Of a stretch of DNA of 35,460 nt, positions 1 to 8,321 are shown piece by piece. The translations under genes were made by a program, and so were the position numbers. The stretch spans positions 1 through 35,460 of the forward strand of contig OMWK01000018.1 in NCBI GenBank assembly GCA_900314745.1, written 5' to 3'. The notes under the pieces were generated by a model. The model was not told the DNA's origin. It saw only the letters and a list, made by a program, of their open reading frames with translations, and ran no database searches. The stretch comes from an uncultured Eubacteriales bacterium (GTDB lineage: Bacteria > Bacillota > Clostridia > Saccharofermentanales > Saccharofermentanaceae). Positions within the stretch are counted from its first letter, which is position 1. Every line of letters starts with the position of its first letter.

Positions 1-623
1 GCACGTCTGGCGTTATTGTTCCTTACGGCATTACCGACGGCCCTTGCCGTCTTCTTCACCGTAGTCTTCAAAGAAATATGGAATACGAGAATAACCTGCG
101 AAGCAATAAGTCCGATGAGAACTACGATCGAAGCGATCTTGCCGCACACGGTATTAAGAGATACTGCAAGAAGTCCGCCAAGTATTCCTCCGGGGATAAC
201 CTTGGAGCCTCCGGGCGGAGTGATCAAAGCAACGTCAGATCCAGACTTCCAAAGCAGTGAGATAGCCTTTGTCGCCTGATACTTATGGTCCGCATCGGAT
301 TCACAAAGCGACTTGAAGAATACAGGATCCATCGTAATGACGGACAGAAGACCTGACAGACAGATCAGGAAGATAATAACGGACCTGATCCTTATCGGAG
401 ATACACCCTTACGCTTCTCGATGAAGAAATCAATCGAAGCATAAAGAAGGAAGACAGGAATAATGAAAGCCGAAGAACCGATGAAGCCTCCGCCTACAGT
501 CTTAAGAATGCTTCCCAGTACGCCCGTTACGTCGCTCGGAAGATAATAAAGCAGAATAAGCGCAATCGCACAGAAGAAGAGCGCTATGCCCGTTACTTCT
601 CTTTTACTCTCAAAATCCTTCAA
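1..623 (-). CDS. ftsK: DNA translocase FtsK/SpoIIIE, N-terminal membrane part (cut by window edge)
   Basis: About 207 residues are visible, starting at a TTG at 623 and running off the left edge. The product shows hydrophobic segments (starting [16 protein letters not shown]), then [30 protein letters not shown] and [17 protein letters not shown], with a glycine-rich PGGILGGLL stretch between segments 3 and 4. This is the four-helix membrane domain of FtsK/SpoIIIE translocases, which pump chromosomal DNA through the closing septum. The TTG overlaps the stop of the upstream Nudix gene in TTGA and has GGAG about 8 bases upstream, which suggests translational coupling. The motor ATPase and gamma domains would lie outside the window, so the family call rests on the membrane domain alone. 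Confidence 0.75.
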   Translation of the reverse strand, partial: MKDFESKREVTGIALFFCAIALILLYYLPSDVTGVLGSILKTVGGGFIGSSAFIIPVFLLYASIDFFIEKRKGVSPIRIRSVIIFLICLSGLLSVITMDPVFFKSLCESDADHKYQATKAISLLWKSGSDVALITPPGGSKVIPGGILGGLLAVSLNTVCGKIASIVVLIGLIASQVILVFHISLKTTVKKTARAVGNAVRNNNARR

Positions 624-1171
624 ATACCAAGTCTCCTTGCAGCTTTATAAATACAAAGCTGAGTTTTACTGTCACCGATCTCACCGTTCTCGGCCATCTT
701 CAAAAGCTCGGTAAAAGGTATCTTCTCTATATTAAGAAACTCCCCATCATCGAGTTTCTGGCCTAACTGCTTAAGACCTGTAGCCATGAACAGCCATACT
801 ATCTCGCTGTCATAGCCGGGCGATACAACCATACCGCCGAAAGGGACGATTTCCGATGCCTCGAATCCCGTCTCCTCATGAAGTTCTCTAATTGCACAGG
901 AAAGAGGTTCTTCCCCTATCTCGAGTTTACCAGCAGGAACTTCGAGCATAAGTTTCTCAAAAGGGCTTCTAAACTGCCTTACCATGTAGCAGTTCATCTC
1001 ATCATCTATCGGGAGCACACAAGCTCCGCCGTGATGAGATACTATCTCCCTTCTGGCTTCACTTCCGTCCGGCAGGCTGACTTTCTTAACAATTGTATCA
1101 AAAACTTTCCCGTGGAAAATTACTTCGGATTCCTTTGTTGTTTCAATTAAGTTACGATATCTCTCTTCCAT
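620..1171 (-). CDS. nudF: Nudix hydrolase, ADP-ribose pyrophosphatase type
   Basis: 183 residues. A complete Nudix box is present around residues 98-120: GKLEIGE, then REL and EETGF, fitting GX5EX7REUXEEXGU, which binds the metal and pyrophosphate. The upstream part ([20 protein letters not shown]) and the [12 protein letters not shown] segment after the box are typical of ADP-ribose pyrophosphatases, which split ADP-ribose to AMP and ribose 5-phosphate in the cytosol. Its ATG shares one base with the rnhA stop (TGATG) and its stop overlaps the TTG of ftsK, so it is a middle gene of the proC operon. The substrate is inferred from family resemblance. Confidence 0.85.
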   Translation of the reverse strand: MEERYRNLIETTKESEVIFHGKVFDTIVKKVSLPDGSEARREIVSHHGGACVLPIDDEMNCYMVRQFRSPFEKLMLEVPAGKLEIGEEPLSCAIRELHEETGFEASEIVPFGGMVVSPGYDSEIVWLFMATGLKQLGQKLDDGEFLNIEKIPFTELLKMAENGEIGDSKTQLCIYKAARRLGI

Positions 1172-1626
1172 CAGGATCCCTTTGCAAACTTTCTGGACTG
1201 CATAACAGCGAGTTCGTCACATCTGTTGTTAAACTCGTTGTCGGCATGTCCCTTAACCTTAATGAACTCAACCTTGTGCTTACGGGTAAGCTCGATCAGC
1301 TGCTCCCACAGATCCCTGTTGGCAACGGGATCCTTAGCGCTGTTGACCCATCCCTTCTTCTGCCATCCGTCGATCCAGTGCTGATTAAATGCATTTACAA
1401 CATAAGCACTGTCGGAATAAAGCTTCACATCACAGGGACGGGTAAGAAGCTCAAGACTCTTGATAACAGCCATAAGTTCCATTCTGTTATTTGTGGTCAA
1501 AGCCTCACCGCCCGACAGTTCACGGCTCTTGCCGGAAGCAGACAATATCGCTCCCCAGCCGCCAGGGCCGGGATTGCCTGAACAGGCGCCGTCAGTATAG
1601 ATTGTTACCTTTGTAAGTTCTGCCAT
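1171..1626 (-). CDS. rnhA: Ribonuclease HI
   Basis: 151 residues, normal for bacterial RNase HI, which cuts the RNA strand of RNA-DNA hybrids such as primers and R-loops. The catalytic set is visible: the first Asp in [16 protein letters not shown] near residue 11, Glu in NNRMELMAV near 49, Asp in [11 protein letters not shown] near 72, and the His and last Asp in [17 protein letters not shown] near 125-138. The C-terminal region is short and there is no N-terminal hybrid-binding domain. Start and stop each overlap the neighbouring genes by one base in TGATG, pointing to coupled translation from the proC promoter. Confidence 0.95.
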   Translation of the reverse strand: MAELTKVTIYTDGACSGNPGPGGWGAILSASGKSRELSGGEALTTNNRMELMAVIKSLELLTRPCDVKLYSDSAYVVNAFNQHWIDGWQKKGWVNSAKDPVANRDLWEQLIELTRKHKVEFIKVKGHADNEFNNRCDELAVMQSRKFAKGS

Positions 1627-2423
1627 CAGTTGCCCTGCATCTTACGTGTCTTCTCTGCTGCAGCAGTTACCGACTTAATGACAGCATTTCTGAAGCCGTT
1701 CTCTTCAAGGGCCATGACGCCTTCGATTGTTGTTCCGGCAGGACTTGTAACCTGATCCTTAAGAACAGCGGGATGAAGTCCCGTATCAAGACAGAGCTTT
1801 CCGGAGCCTGCTACGGTAGCGGCCGCGATCTTAAGAGCATCCGCTCTCTTGATTCCGAGGCTTACGGCTGCGTCGCTCATGGCTTCGATAAAGAGCATTA
1901 CATAAGCGGGACCCGTACCTGATACGCATCCGATGGCATCAAGCGTCTTCTCGTCACATACAATGACGATGCCGCACGTCTCGAAAAGCTTCTTAACAAA
2001 CTCCACTTCCTCATCAGAAAGTCCTACAGGACAAATAGCGGAAACACCGCTTCCTACCTGTGCGGGAGTATTGGGCATGATCCTAACAAGCTTCCTGCCC
2101 CTTAAGATATTGTCGATCCTTGTGGTTGTTACCGCAGCTGCAATGGAAAGAACTATGGTCTCCTCACCGAGTGAATCCTTAAGTCCCTTAAGAGTGTCAT
2201 CGAAGTGCTGGGGCTTAACGGCCATCAGTACATAATCACTGTCCTTAACGTCAGCGTTGGGGTCTGAAGACTGATTTACACCGAATTCTTCGGAAGTTTT
2301 CTTAGCTGCTTCCCGGATAATATCGTATACAAAAACCTCTTCCGGCTTAAGTACGCCGCCGCTTACAAAGCCCCTGATAAGGGCACGTCCCATATTTCCT
2401 GCTCCGATAACCGTAAGCTTCAT
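1626..2423 (-). CDS. proC: Pyrroline-5-carboxylate reductase
   Basis: 265 residues. It catalyses the last step of proline synthesis, reduction of 1-pyrroline-5-carboxylate with NAD(P)H in the cytosol. The N-terminal Rossmann motif is VIGAGNMGRALIRGF at residues 5-19; MPNTPAQVG lies near 118 and the family signature near residue 230 reads DQVTSPAGTTIEGV. An AGAGGT ribosome site lies upstream of the ATG. It is the first gene of the proC-rnhA-Nudix-ftsK operon, with its promoter at 2456-2484. A proline symporter is encoded separately at 4294-5835, so the region holds both synthesis and uptake of proline. Confidence 0.95.
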   Translation of the reverse strand: MKLTVIGAGNMGRALIRGFVSGGVLKPEEVFVYDIIREAAKKTSEEFGVNQSSDPNADVKDSDYVLMAVKPQHFDDTLKGLKDSLGEETIVLSIAAAVTTTRIDNILRGRKLVRIMPNTPAQVGSGVSAICPVGLSDEEVEFVKKLFETCGIVIVCDEKTLDAIGCVSGTGPAYVMLFIEAMSDAAVSLGIKRADALKIAAATVAGSGKLCLDTGLHPAVLKDQVTSPAGTTIEGVMALEENGFRNAVIKSVTAAAEKTRKMQGN

Positions 2424-2455
2424 ATCAAATACCTCTTATTTTTAATATAAAAAGC

Positions 2456-2484
2456 ATAATAACATTCCGCTTGACATGTTGCAA
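2456..2484 (-). promoter_or_regulatory. Sigma-A promoter of the proC operon
   Basis: On the minus strand TTGCAA (2479-2484) is followed after 17 bases by TATTAT (2456-2461). It interlaces with the divergent tRNA-Trp promoter: each -35 box lies inside the other promoter's spacer. Confidence 0.6.
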
Positions 2485-2499
2485 ACACTTGAGTAAACT
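2471..2499 (+). promoter_or_regulatory. Sigma-A promoter of tRNA-Trp
   Basis: A perfect TTGACA (2471-2476), a 17-base spacer and TAAACT (2494-2499) put the start of transcription about 6-8 bases before the tRNA. The same TAAACT -10 box appears in the tetR promoter at 14269. Confidence 0.7.
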
Positions 2500-2512
2500 A
2501 TCCGTTGCGTAC

Positions 2513-2587
2513 AGGGGAGTGGCTCAACGGTAGAGCAGCGGTCTCCAAAACCGCCGGTTGCGCGTTCGAATCGTGTCTCCCCTGCCA
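2513..2587 (+). tRNA. trnW: tRNA-Trp (anticodon CCA)
   Basis: A full cloverleaf can be folded: acceptor AGGGGAG pairs with CTCCCCT, the D arm is GCTC/GAGC, the anticodon stem is GCGGT/ACCGC with loop CTCCAAA, and the T loop is TTCGAAT. Loop positions 3-5 read CCA, decoding UGG. The discriminator base is G and the 3' CCA is encoded. It is a single tRNA with its own promoter and terminator. Confidence 0.95.
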
Positions 2588-2590
2588 AAC

Positions 2591-2619
2591 AAAAAGGACA
2601 GTCACTGACTGTCCTTTTT
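2591..2619. terminator. Bidirectional terminator, tRNA-Trp / 2642-3484 gene
   Basis: A 13-bp perfect inverted repeat (AAAAAGGACAGTC and its complement) with a 3-base loop carries a T run in either direction. It ends the tRNA transcript and can also end the opposing gene whose stop is at 2642. Confidence 0.9.
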
Positions 2620-2641
2620 GCTTATCATAATCCCTAAGTGC

Positions 2642-3484
2642 TTATTTATCCATGTTTGCCGTCGGCATGATGTCGAATGCGACATAGCTTACATCGCCGT
2701 TGATAATGGAAACTCTGTAAGCGATATCCTGTCTTACGGTAAACTCACCGCTGTTAATGTTCTGAACGGCATTGTAGACGAGAGTCTGGATGTCCCTGTC
2801 AGATACATCAGGCATGAACGGCTGGAGATAACTACCGAAGAAAAGGTACAGGAAGTTGATATAAGTAGGATCGCTGTAATTCTCGGCATCAACGCTAGCC
2901 ATTACTCTTATGGCAACAATCTCATCATTGGATTTAAGTACACTTCCCTGAACAGCCGTGCTGAATGTAGTGGCTGTATTCGGGATAGATGCATAGAAAT
3001 AGGAATACTTGGCAGTTTCCCTGTTCTGAGCCTCGCCTGCCGCAGTGAGGGCAACAGTCTGACCGTCAGAATAAGAAACTTCCGGAATTGCGAAGTTATA
3101 CGGAGCAAGAGTATTCGTGTATATGCTTGAAGCCGCATACTGCTCTCTGTACTCATCCACCGTAAGACCCAGAGTCTTAACAGAGAACATCGGTACTACA
3201 AACCTTACAATGACAAAAATCAGTGCAGCGGCAAGACAGAGTATGCAGGCAGGAATGATCGGATCCTTCTTACACTTATCGATAAATGAAGGCTTGCCGA
3301 CCTTCTTGCTGTAAGCTTCATTGGTCTTGGCAAGGGATTCCTTCTCCCTCTGCTTCTTAGCCTTCTTCTCGGCTACGATCTTCTTAACGCGCTCTCCCTT
3401 GGACTTGTTAAGAGCCGCCAGGGCACGTTCATATTCTTCCTTATCAGTTATCTCGTCAGAGAGCTTCTCTTTTTCTTCAGACAT
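2642..3484 (-). CDS. Hypothetical one-pass membrane protein
   Basis: 280 residues, no family recognised. Residues 1-72 are highly charged and rich in Lys and Glu (likely helical, cytoplasmic). One membrane segment spans about 76-99 (PIIPACILCLAAALIFVIVR). The remaining 180 residues would lie outside the cell: TVDEYREQYAAS, then a mixed region with YSYFYASIPNTATTFS and DVSDRDIQTLVYNAVQN. There are no cysteines in that outer domain and no catalytic motif I recognise. Ribosome site GAGGT precedes the ATG. It is transcribed alone, divergent from the YmfI-like gene. A role at the envelope is only inferred from topology. Confidence 0.75.
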   Translation of the reverse strand: MSEEKEKLSDEITDKEEYERALAALNKSKGERVKKIVAEKKAKKQREKESLAKTNEAYSKKVGKPSFIDKCKKDPIIPACILCLAAALIFVIVRFVVPMFSVKTLGLTVDEYREQYAASSIYTNTLAPYNFAIPEVSYSDGQTVALTAAGEAQNRETAKYSYFYASIPNTATTFSTAVQGSVLKSNDEIVAIRVMASVDAENYSDPTYINFLYLFFGSYLQPFMPDVSDRDIQTLVYNAVQNINSGEFTVRQDIAYRVSIINGDVSYVAFDIMPTANMDK

Positions 3485-3525
3485 GGTATATACCTCATTT
3501 CTTAAGCGAAGTAATTTTAATATGT

Positions 3526-3554
3526 TTGCATATTCGCTTCAACTATTTTATTCT
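3526..3554 (+). promoter_or_regulatory. Promoter of the YmfI-like gene
   Basis: TTGCAT (3526-3531), 17-base spacer, TATTCT (3549-3554), then a GAGGT ribosome site about 7 bases before the ATG at 3583. Confidence 0.5.
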
Positions 3555-3582
3555 TTTGGCATCTTACTAGTGAGGTAAACTT

Positions 3583-4275
3583 ATGTCACATGTGCTCGTT
3601 GCAGGAGGATCGCGCGGAATAGGCGCTGCCACGGTAAAGCTTTTCGAGAGCAAGGGTTATGACGTAAGTTATTTTTATAAGCACGCCCCCGGAAGCACAG
3701 GCTACGGCATCAAAGCCGACGTGGAAAACTTAAGCGAGATCAGAAGCGGAGTCGCTGCTTCTGAAGACAGATTCGGCCCCGTAGACACACTCGTTTACTG
3801 CGCAGGAATAAGCCTCACGGGCCTTACGACAGACTTTACTTACGACGATTATCTTCATGTGATGAACACTAATTTCGGAGGCTTCTTCGCGCTTTGCAAC
3901 GAGGTAATACCTTCCATGGTAAGTGCCAAGCACGGCGTCATAACGGCCGTCTCCTCCATGTGGGGCCAGACCGGTGCCTCCTGCGAGTCTATTTATGCCG
4001 CCTCGAAAGGCGCCATCGACGCATATGTGAAGTCACTTGCAAAGGAACTCGGTCCTTCGGGAATCAGAGTCAACGCCGTATCCCCCGGCGTTATAGACAC
4101 GGATATGATGAGCGAATACTCTGATGAGGACAAGGAAGATTTACGTAACGAGACTCCCCTTCAAAGAATTGGAAAACCCGATGATGTCGCGAACGTCATC
4201 TACAGTCTATCGACCGAACGTTCTTCATTTATCACCGGTCAGATAATAGGAATAAACGGCGGCTTTCTTATCTGA
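3583..4275 (+). CDS. ymfI: Short-chain dehydrogenase, YmfI-like (EF-P 5-aminopentanone reductase type)
   Basis: 230 residues, a classical short-chain reductase: cofactor loop GGSRGIGAAT at 8-17, CAGIS near 84, and the catalytic Ser, Tyr and Lys in VSSMWGQTGASCESIYAASKGA (about 128-149, split here as SSMWGQTGASC and YAASK). The WGxTGASCE stretch and the ITGQI..NGG ending match my recollection of Bacillus subtilis YmfI, which reduces the 5-aminopentanone group on elongation factor P, better than FabG. FabG-type 3-oxoacyl-ACP reductase is the alternative. No EF-P gene or fatty acid genes are in the window. It stands alone between divergent and convergent neighbours. Confidence 0.65.
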   Translation: MSHVLVAGGSRGIGAATVKLFESKGYDVSYFYKHAPGSTGYGIKADVENLSEIRSGVAASEDRFGPVDTLVYCAGISLTGLTTDFTYDDYLHVMNTNFGGFFALCNEVIPSMVSAKHGVITAVSSMWGQTGASCESIYAASKGAIDAYVKSLAKELGPSGIRVNAVSPGVIDTDMMSEYSDEDKEDLRNETPLQRIGKPDDVANVIYSLSTERSSFITGQIIGINGGFLI

Positions 4276-4286
4276 GAGCCGCCGTT
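4255..4286 (+). terminator. Hairpin at the end of the YmfI-like gene
   Basis: AACGGCGGCT and AGCCGCCGTT form a 10-bp GC-rich stem with a 12-base loop that contains the stop codon. The following T tract is weak (TTCTTATAATT). The hairpin could also serve the opposing putP gene. Confidence 0.5.
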
Positions 4287-4293
4287 CTTATAA

Positions 4294-5835
4294 TTACTTA
4301 ACTGACTTAACTACTTCGTCGAACTTGTCTGTAATCTCTTTCTCCGGTTCAGAAGTAAGAAGTGAAACAGCAAGTACGAGAATCACATTTACAAGGAATG
4401 CAGGCAGCAGCTCGTAGATATCGAGCCATGTACCGGCAAATGCGGATCTGATGACGAACTTCCATACGAAGATCATGATACCGCCACCAATCATGCCGCT
4501 TAAGATACCCCACTTGTTCGATCTTCTCCAGAACAGAGCGAAGAGAATTGCGGGACCGAATGTGGCACCGAAGCCTGCCCATGCAAACGATACGATTCTG
4601 AATACTGATGAATCAGGGTTCATGGCGAGGAATACCGCAATCGCGGAGATTACAAGAACCATTACTCTTGCAACCCAGATAGCACTCTTCTGGCTGAGCT
4701 TAACTTTGAAGAACTCCTGAATGATGTTCTGTGTAACGGATGATGTAGCAGCAAGAAGCTGGGAGTCGGATGTTGACATCGCGGATGCGAGGATACCTGC
4801 AAGAATGACACCTCCTAAGATCGCAGGAAGGATGCCGTAAGTGGATATCTTGGATGCAATGTCGATTATGACACGCTCAGCATCAGAGTTGGTTGCATAA
4901 GAGGGAACTATTCCCTCCTTCATGAGTGTATAGCCGCACACACCGATGAGAATGGCAACGCTCATGGAAATAACTACCCAAATAGAACCGACTCTTCTTG
5001 AGATATGAAGTTTGTTCTCATCCTCGATAGCCATGAATCGAAGGATGATGTGAGGCATACCGAAGTATCCAAGACCCCATGCGAGAGTTGAAGCGATGGG
5101 AAGCGCACCGTATGAACCGACTGCTCCTGTCGTAACATCACAGCCCTTGAAGATGTCAAGGAATCCGTCAATGTTCTTAACGTTATTGAAGATGTCGTCT
5201 GCTCCGGCAGTCTTGAATGAGAAACCGAGAACTACTACAAGAGCGATCGACATGATGATGCTCTGGATGAAGTCTGTAGTAGAAGCTGCGAGGAATCCGC
5301 CGAGTATGCAGTAGAGAGCGATAACAAGTGCGCAGATGATCATTGCACTGAAGTAATCGATACCGAATATCGAGGAGAACAGCTTACCGCATCCTACAAA
5401 ACCGGAAGCCGTATAAGGAACGAAGAAAACAACAATGAAGATAGCTGAGATCAAAGTGATTATCTTCTTATCATCACCGAATCTCTTCGCGAAGAAATCA
5501 GGGATGGTTACGGCACCGAGCTTATTCGTATAAACTCTGAGTCTCTTTGCTACGAACAACCAGTTAAGATATGTTCCGATAGCAAGTCCGATTGCCGTCC
5601 ATGTGGCCTCTGCAAGACCTGTAATGAGAGCAAGTCCCGGAAGACCGAGAAGAAGCCATGAACTCATGTCAGAAGCCTCAGCACTCATCGCCGTTACGAG
5701 AGGTCCGAGTTTTCTGCCTCCAAGATAGAAGTCATCGGTACTCTTGTTCTTCTTGCTGAAGACAGCTCCGATGACGATCATCATAACCAAATAAAAGATT
5801 ATGGTGATCAAAATACAAACACTGTTCCCTAACAT
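4294..5835 (-). CDS. putP: Sodium/proline symporter
   Basis: 513 residues from the ATG at 5835. A longer frame reaches 5895, but AGGAGTGG lies five bases before the 5835 ATG and the extra residues overlap the promoter. The protein is a 13-helix type solute:sodium symporter. Matches to E. coli PutP include DDFYLGGRKLGPLVTAMSAE, SDMSSWLLLGLPG, RLRVYTNKLGA, WGLGYFGMPHIILRFMA and FAWAGFGATFGP. It would import proline with sodium at the cytoplasmic membrane. It is divergent from citrate synthase. Other substrates of the SSS family cannot be fully excluded. Confidence 0.88.
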   Translation of the reverse strand: MLGNSVCILITIIFYLVMMIVIGAVFSKKNKSTDDFYLGGRKLGPLVTAMSAEASDMSSWLLLGLPGLALITGLAEATWTAIGLAIGTYLNWLFVAKRLRVYTNKLGAVTIPDFFAKRFGDDKKIITLISAIFIVVFFVPYTASGFVGCGKLFSSIFGIDYFSAMIICALVIALYCILGGFLAASTTDFIQSIIMSIALVVVLGFSFKTAGADDIFNNVKNIDGFLDIFKGCDVTTGAVGSYGALPIASTLAWGLGYFGMPHIILRFMAIEDENKLHISRRVGSIWVVISMSVAILIGVCGYTLMKEGIVPSYATNSDAERVIIDIASKISTYGILPAILGGVILAGILASAMSTSDSQLLAATSSVTQNIIQEFFKVKLSQKSAIWVARVMVLVISAIAVFLAMNPDSSVFRIVSFAWAGFGATFGPAILFALFWRRSNKWGILSGMIGGGIMIFVWKFVIRSAFAGTWLDIYELLPAFLVNVILVLAVSLLTSEPEKEITDKFDEVVKSVK

Positions 5836-5866
5836 AAAAACCACTCCTAATAAAAAATACTTTGAG

Positions 5867-5895
5867 ATTTTATCAGAATAAAGAATATGCCACAA
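5867..5895 (-). promoter_or_regulatory. Promoter of putP
   Basis: On the minus strand TTGTGG (5890-5895), 17-base spacer, TAAAAT (5867-5872). It lies upstream of the 5835 start, which argues against the longer reading frame. No clear promoter could be fixed for the divergent citrate synthase gene in 5896-5975. Confidence 0.5.
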
Positions 5896-5991
5896 GTTTC
5901 ACTCAATTTGAACATGTTACAAAATTGATAAAACATCAAAAATAATGTAAGGTATCATAATGAATACATAGGAATAAGGAGGATCGGAAGC

Positions 5992-7353
5992 ATGAATAAG
6001 TTTTCAAGACTTACCCCCGAGATCAAAGAACTCGCCGTCATGTGCGAGAGCAACAAAATCGATTCAGAACTCTATACTAAGAACAAGGTTAACAGGGGGC
6101 TGCGCGACCTCAACGGTAAGGGCGTCCTAACCGGTCTGACACAGATTTCCGAGATAGTATCAAAGAAGATTGTTGACGGCGAGGAAGTATCCTGCGACGG
6201 CGAACTCTACTACAGAGGCATCGACGTTCATAAGATAGCTGACGGCATAACGTCAACAGGAAGACACAACGGATTTGAAGAGGTCACCTACCTCCTCCTT
6301 TTCGGTAAGCTTCCTAATGAGCGTGAGCTTCTCGATTTCATGATAATCCTTGCGAACTACAGGGATGCTCTTCCCAAGAACTTCGTAAGAGACGTAATCA
6401 TGAAGGCGCCGAGCAACGACATCATGAACAATCTGCAGCGTGCCGTTCTCACACTTTATTCTTACGACCACAATGCAAACGACACATCCATCCCGAACGT
6501 ACTGCGTCAGTCTCTTGAGCTGATCGCCATGTTCCCCATGCTCGCAGCTTATTCATATGCTGCCAAGATCTACTACAACGATAACAAGAGCCTGTATATC
6601 CACAGACCCAGAGCTAACCTGTCCACAGCCGAGAACATTCTTTATATGCTCCGTCCGGACAACGAGTTCTCTCCTCTTGAAGCGCAGATACTCGACCTCT
6701 CGCTCGTACTTCATGCAGAGCACGGCGGCGGTAACAACTCATCATTTACAACTCACGTTGTCACTTCATCGGGTACGGATACATATGCTGCAATCTCAGC
6801 GGCTATCTCTTCACTTAAGGGACCCAAGCACGGCGGAGCAAACATCAAGGTAATGCAGATGTTTGCAGACATCAAGAAGAACGTAAAAGACTGGGGCGAT
6901 GAAGAGGAACTTACCGCTTATCTTAACAAGATCCTCCACAAGGAAGCATTCGATAATGCCGGAGTCGTTTACGGTATGGGTCATGCCGTTTATTCCATCT
7001 CCGATCCCCGTGCGATGATCTTCAAGTCCTTCGTAGAGAAGCTCTCCATCGAGAAGCATAAGACCAAGGAGTTCAAGCTCTATTCAGATGTCGAGAGAAT
7101 CGCAGCGAAGCTCATCACTGAACAGCGTCACATCTACAAGGGTGTATCCGCCAATATCGATTTCTATTCGGGATTCGTTTATTCGATGCTGAATCTTCCT
7201 TTGGAGTTCTACACTCCTCTGTTCGCCATCGCAAGAATCTCCGGCTGGTCAGCGCACAGAATTGAGGAGCTTAACAATGCCGGCAAGATCATCCGTCCGG
7301 CATACAAGGCCGTACAGCCCAGGAAGGATTATATCCCGATGGATGAGAGGTAA
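5992..7353 (+). CDS. gltA: Citrate synthase
   Basis: 453 residues, condensing acetyl-CoA with oxaloacetate. Family signatures are ELYYRGIDVHKIADG near 66, VLHAEHGGGNNSSF near 240 (first active His), GPKHGGANIKV near 280 (second His), VYGMGHAVYSISDPRA near 325 and NIDFYSGFVYSML near 389 (catalytic Asp). The length is that of a clostridial form with a long N-terminal region. A strong AAGGAGGAT ribosome site precedes the ATG. It stands alone, with no aconitase or isocitrate dehydrogenase beside it, so a role in glutamate synthesis rather than a full cycle is only a guess. 2-Methylcitrate synthase is a possible alternative. Confidence 0.9.
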   Translation: MNKFSRLTPEIKELAVMCESNKIDSELYTKNKVNRGLRDLNGKGVLTGLTQISEIVSKKIVDGEEVSCDGELYYRGIDVHKIADGITSTGRHNGFEEVTYLLLFGKLPNERELLDFMIILANYRDALPKNFVRDVIMKAPSNDIMNNLQRAVLTLYSYDHNANDTSIPNVLRQSLELIAMFPMLAAYSYAAKIYYNDNKSLYIHRPRANLSTAENILYMLRPDNEFSPLEAQILDLSLVLHAEHGGGNNSSFTTHVVTSSGTDTYAAISAAISSLKGPKHGGANIKVMQMFADIKKNVKDWGDEEELTAYLNKILHKEAFDNAGVVYGMGHAVYSISDPRAMIFKSFVEKLSIEKHKTKEFKLYSDVERIAAKLITEQRHIYKGVSANIDFYSGFVYSMLNLPLEFYTPLFAIARISGWSAHRIEELNNAGKIIRPAYKAVQPRKDYIPMDER

Positions 7354-7376
7354 ATCCTCTGTAATCTTTTTACACT

Positions 7377-7430
7377 GAATCAAAAACAGGATTAAATGGC
7401 TATTATCGTCATTTAATCCTGTTTTTTGAT
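7377..7430. terminator. Shared terminator, citrate synthase / uppP
   Basis: A long, nearly perfect inverted repeat (arms AAAACAGGATTAAATG and complement, extending to AATCAAA/TTTGATT) with an 11-base loop and A/T tracts on both sides, between convergent genes. Confidence 0.92.
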
Positions 7431-7454
7431 TGTGATTTCAGTTCAGAAGACGGA

Positions 7455-8321
7455 TCACATCTTCAAAAGGCCCATGGCGCCGAGTATCAGGAAGAGAACA
7501 CCTGCGGCGATTCTGTACCAGCCGAAGACATTGAAGTTATGCTTTCTGATATAGGACATGAGCATCCTGATGACAAACCAGGAAACGAGGAATGCAACAA
7601 CCATTCCGACTACAAGCATCGCAATCTCGGAACCTGCGACTTCCCCTTCGAACTTGACTATCTTAAGAAGGCTCGCACCGAACATTACGGGAATTGCGAG
7701 GAAGAATGTGAACTTGGCCGCTACTTCCCTGCTGATGCCGATCGCAAGTGAACCTACAATCGTGGAACCTGATCTTGATGTTCCGGGGAATACTGCAGCG
7801 ATGAGCTGGAAAGCACCGATAAGCAAAGCCTGAGGATAAGTGATCTGATCGATCGTGGTTACGTGAGGATCCTTATCCTTTACCCATCTCTCAACGACAA
7901 TGAAAGCAATACCGAAGAGGATGAGCATTATTGATACGCATACCCAGTTGTAGAAGAGTTCATCAAGAAGGTCATCAACAAATACACCGACTATGATCGC
8001 GGGAATACAAGCAACGAGGATCTTGAACCACATTACGAACTTATCGGCCTTTACGTAACGGCCTATTCCCTCTGGCTTCCATGGATGCTTGTTATCCTTA
8101 AGACCGAAGGGCCAGATTTCCTTCCAGTAAAGAACAACGACAGCCATTATCGCACCTAACTGAATTACTACGAGATATAGCTCGTAGAATTCCTCGGATA
8201 CGTTAAGCTTAAGGAAAGAATCCAGAAGAATAAGATGTCCAGTCGAACTGACGGGAAGCCACTCTGTGATGCCTTCCACGATTCCGTAGATGATAGATAC
8301 AATAAAATCAATGATCGTCAT
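7455..8321 (-). CDS. uppP: Undecaprenyl-diphosphate phosphatase
   Basis: 288 residues, polytopic membrane enzyme that dephosphorylates undecaprenyl diphosphate so the carrier lipid can be reused in peptidoglycan synthesis; it is linked to bacitracin tolerance in other bacteria. The BacA motifs are clear: GIVEGITEWLPVSSTGHL at 13-30 with Glu16 and Glu20, and PGTSRSGST at 179-187. Its ATG overlaps the patatin stop in ATGA, so it is coupled to and last in the flavodoxin-patatin-uppP operon. Confidence 0.95.
   Translation of the reverse strand: MTIIDFIVSIIYGIVEGITEWLPVSSTGHLILLDSFLKLNVSEEFYELYLVVIQLGAIMAVVVLYWKEIWPFGLKDNKHPWKPEGIGRYVKADKFVMWFKILVACIPAIIVGVFVDDLLDELFYNWVCVSIMLILFGIAFIVVERWVKDKDPHVTTIDQITYPQALLIGAFQLIAAVFPGTSRSGSTIVGSLAIGISREVAAKFTFFLAIPVMFGASLLKIVKFEGEVAGSEIAMLVVGMVVAFLVSWFVIRMLMSYIRKHNFNVFGWYRIAAGVLFLILGAMGLLKM

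Noticed and set aside
2908..3156. Minus-strand 82-codon frame within the hypothetical membrane protein gene
   Set aside because: It lies fully inside the better-supported 280-residue frame and has no ribosome site or known pattern.
5836..5991. Riboswitch or proline-responsive leader between putP and citrate synthase
   Set aside because: Only AT-rich sequence, a putP promoter and short palindromes such as AACATGTT are seen; no conserved RNA fold.
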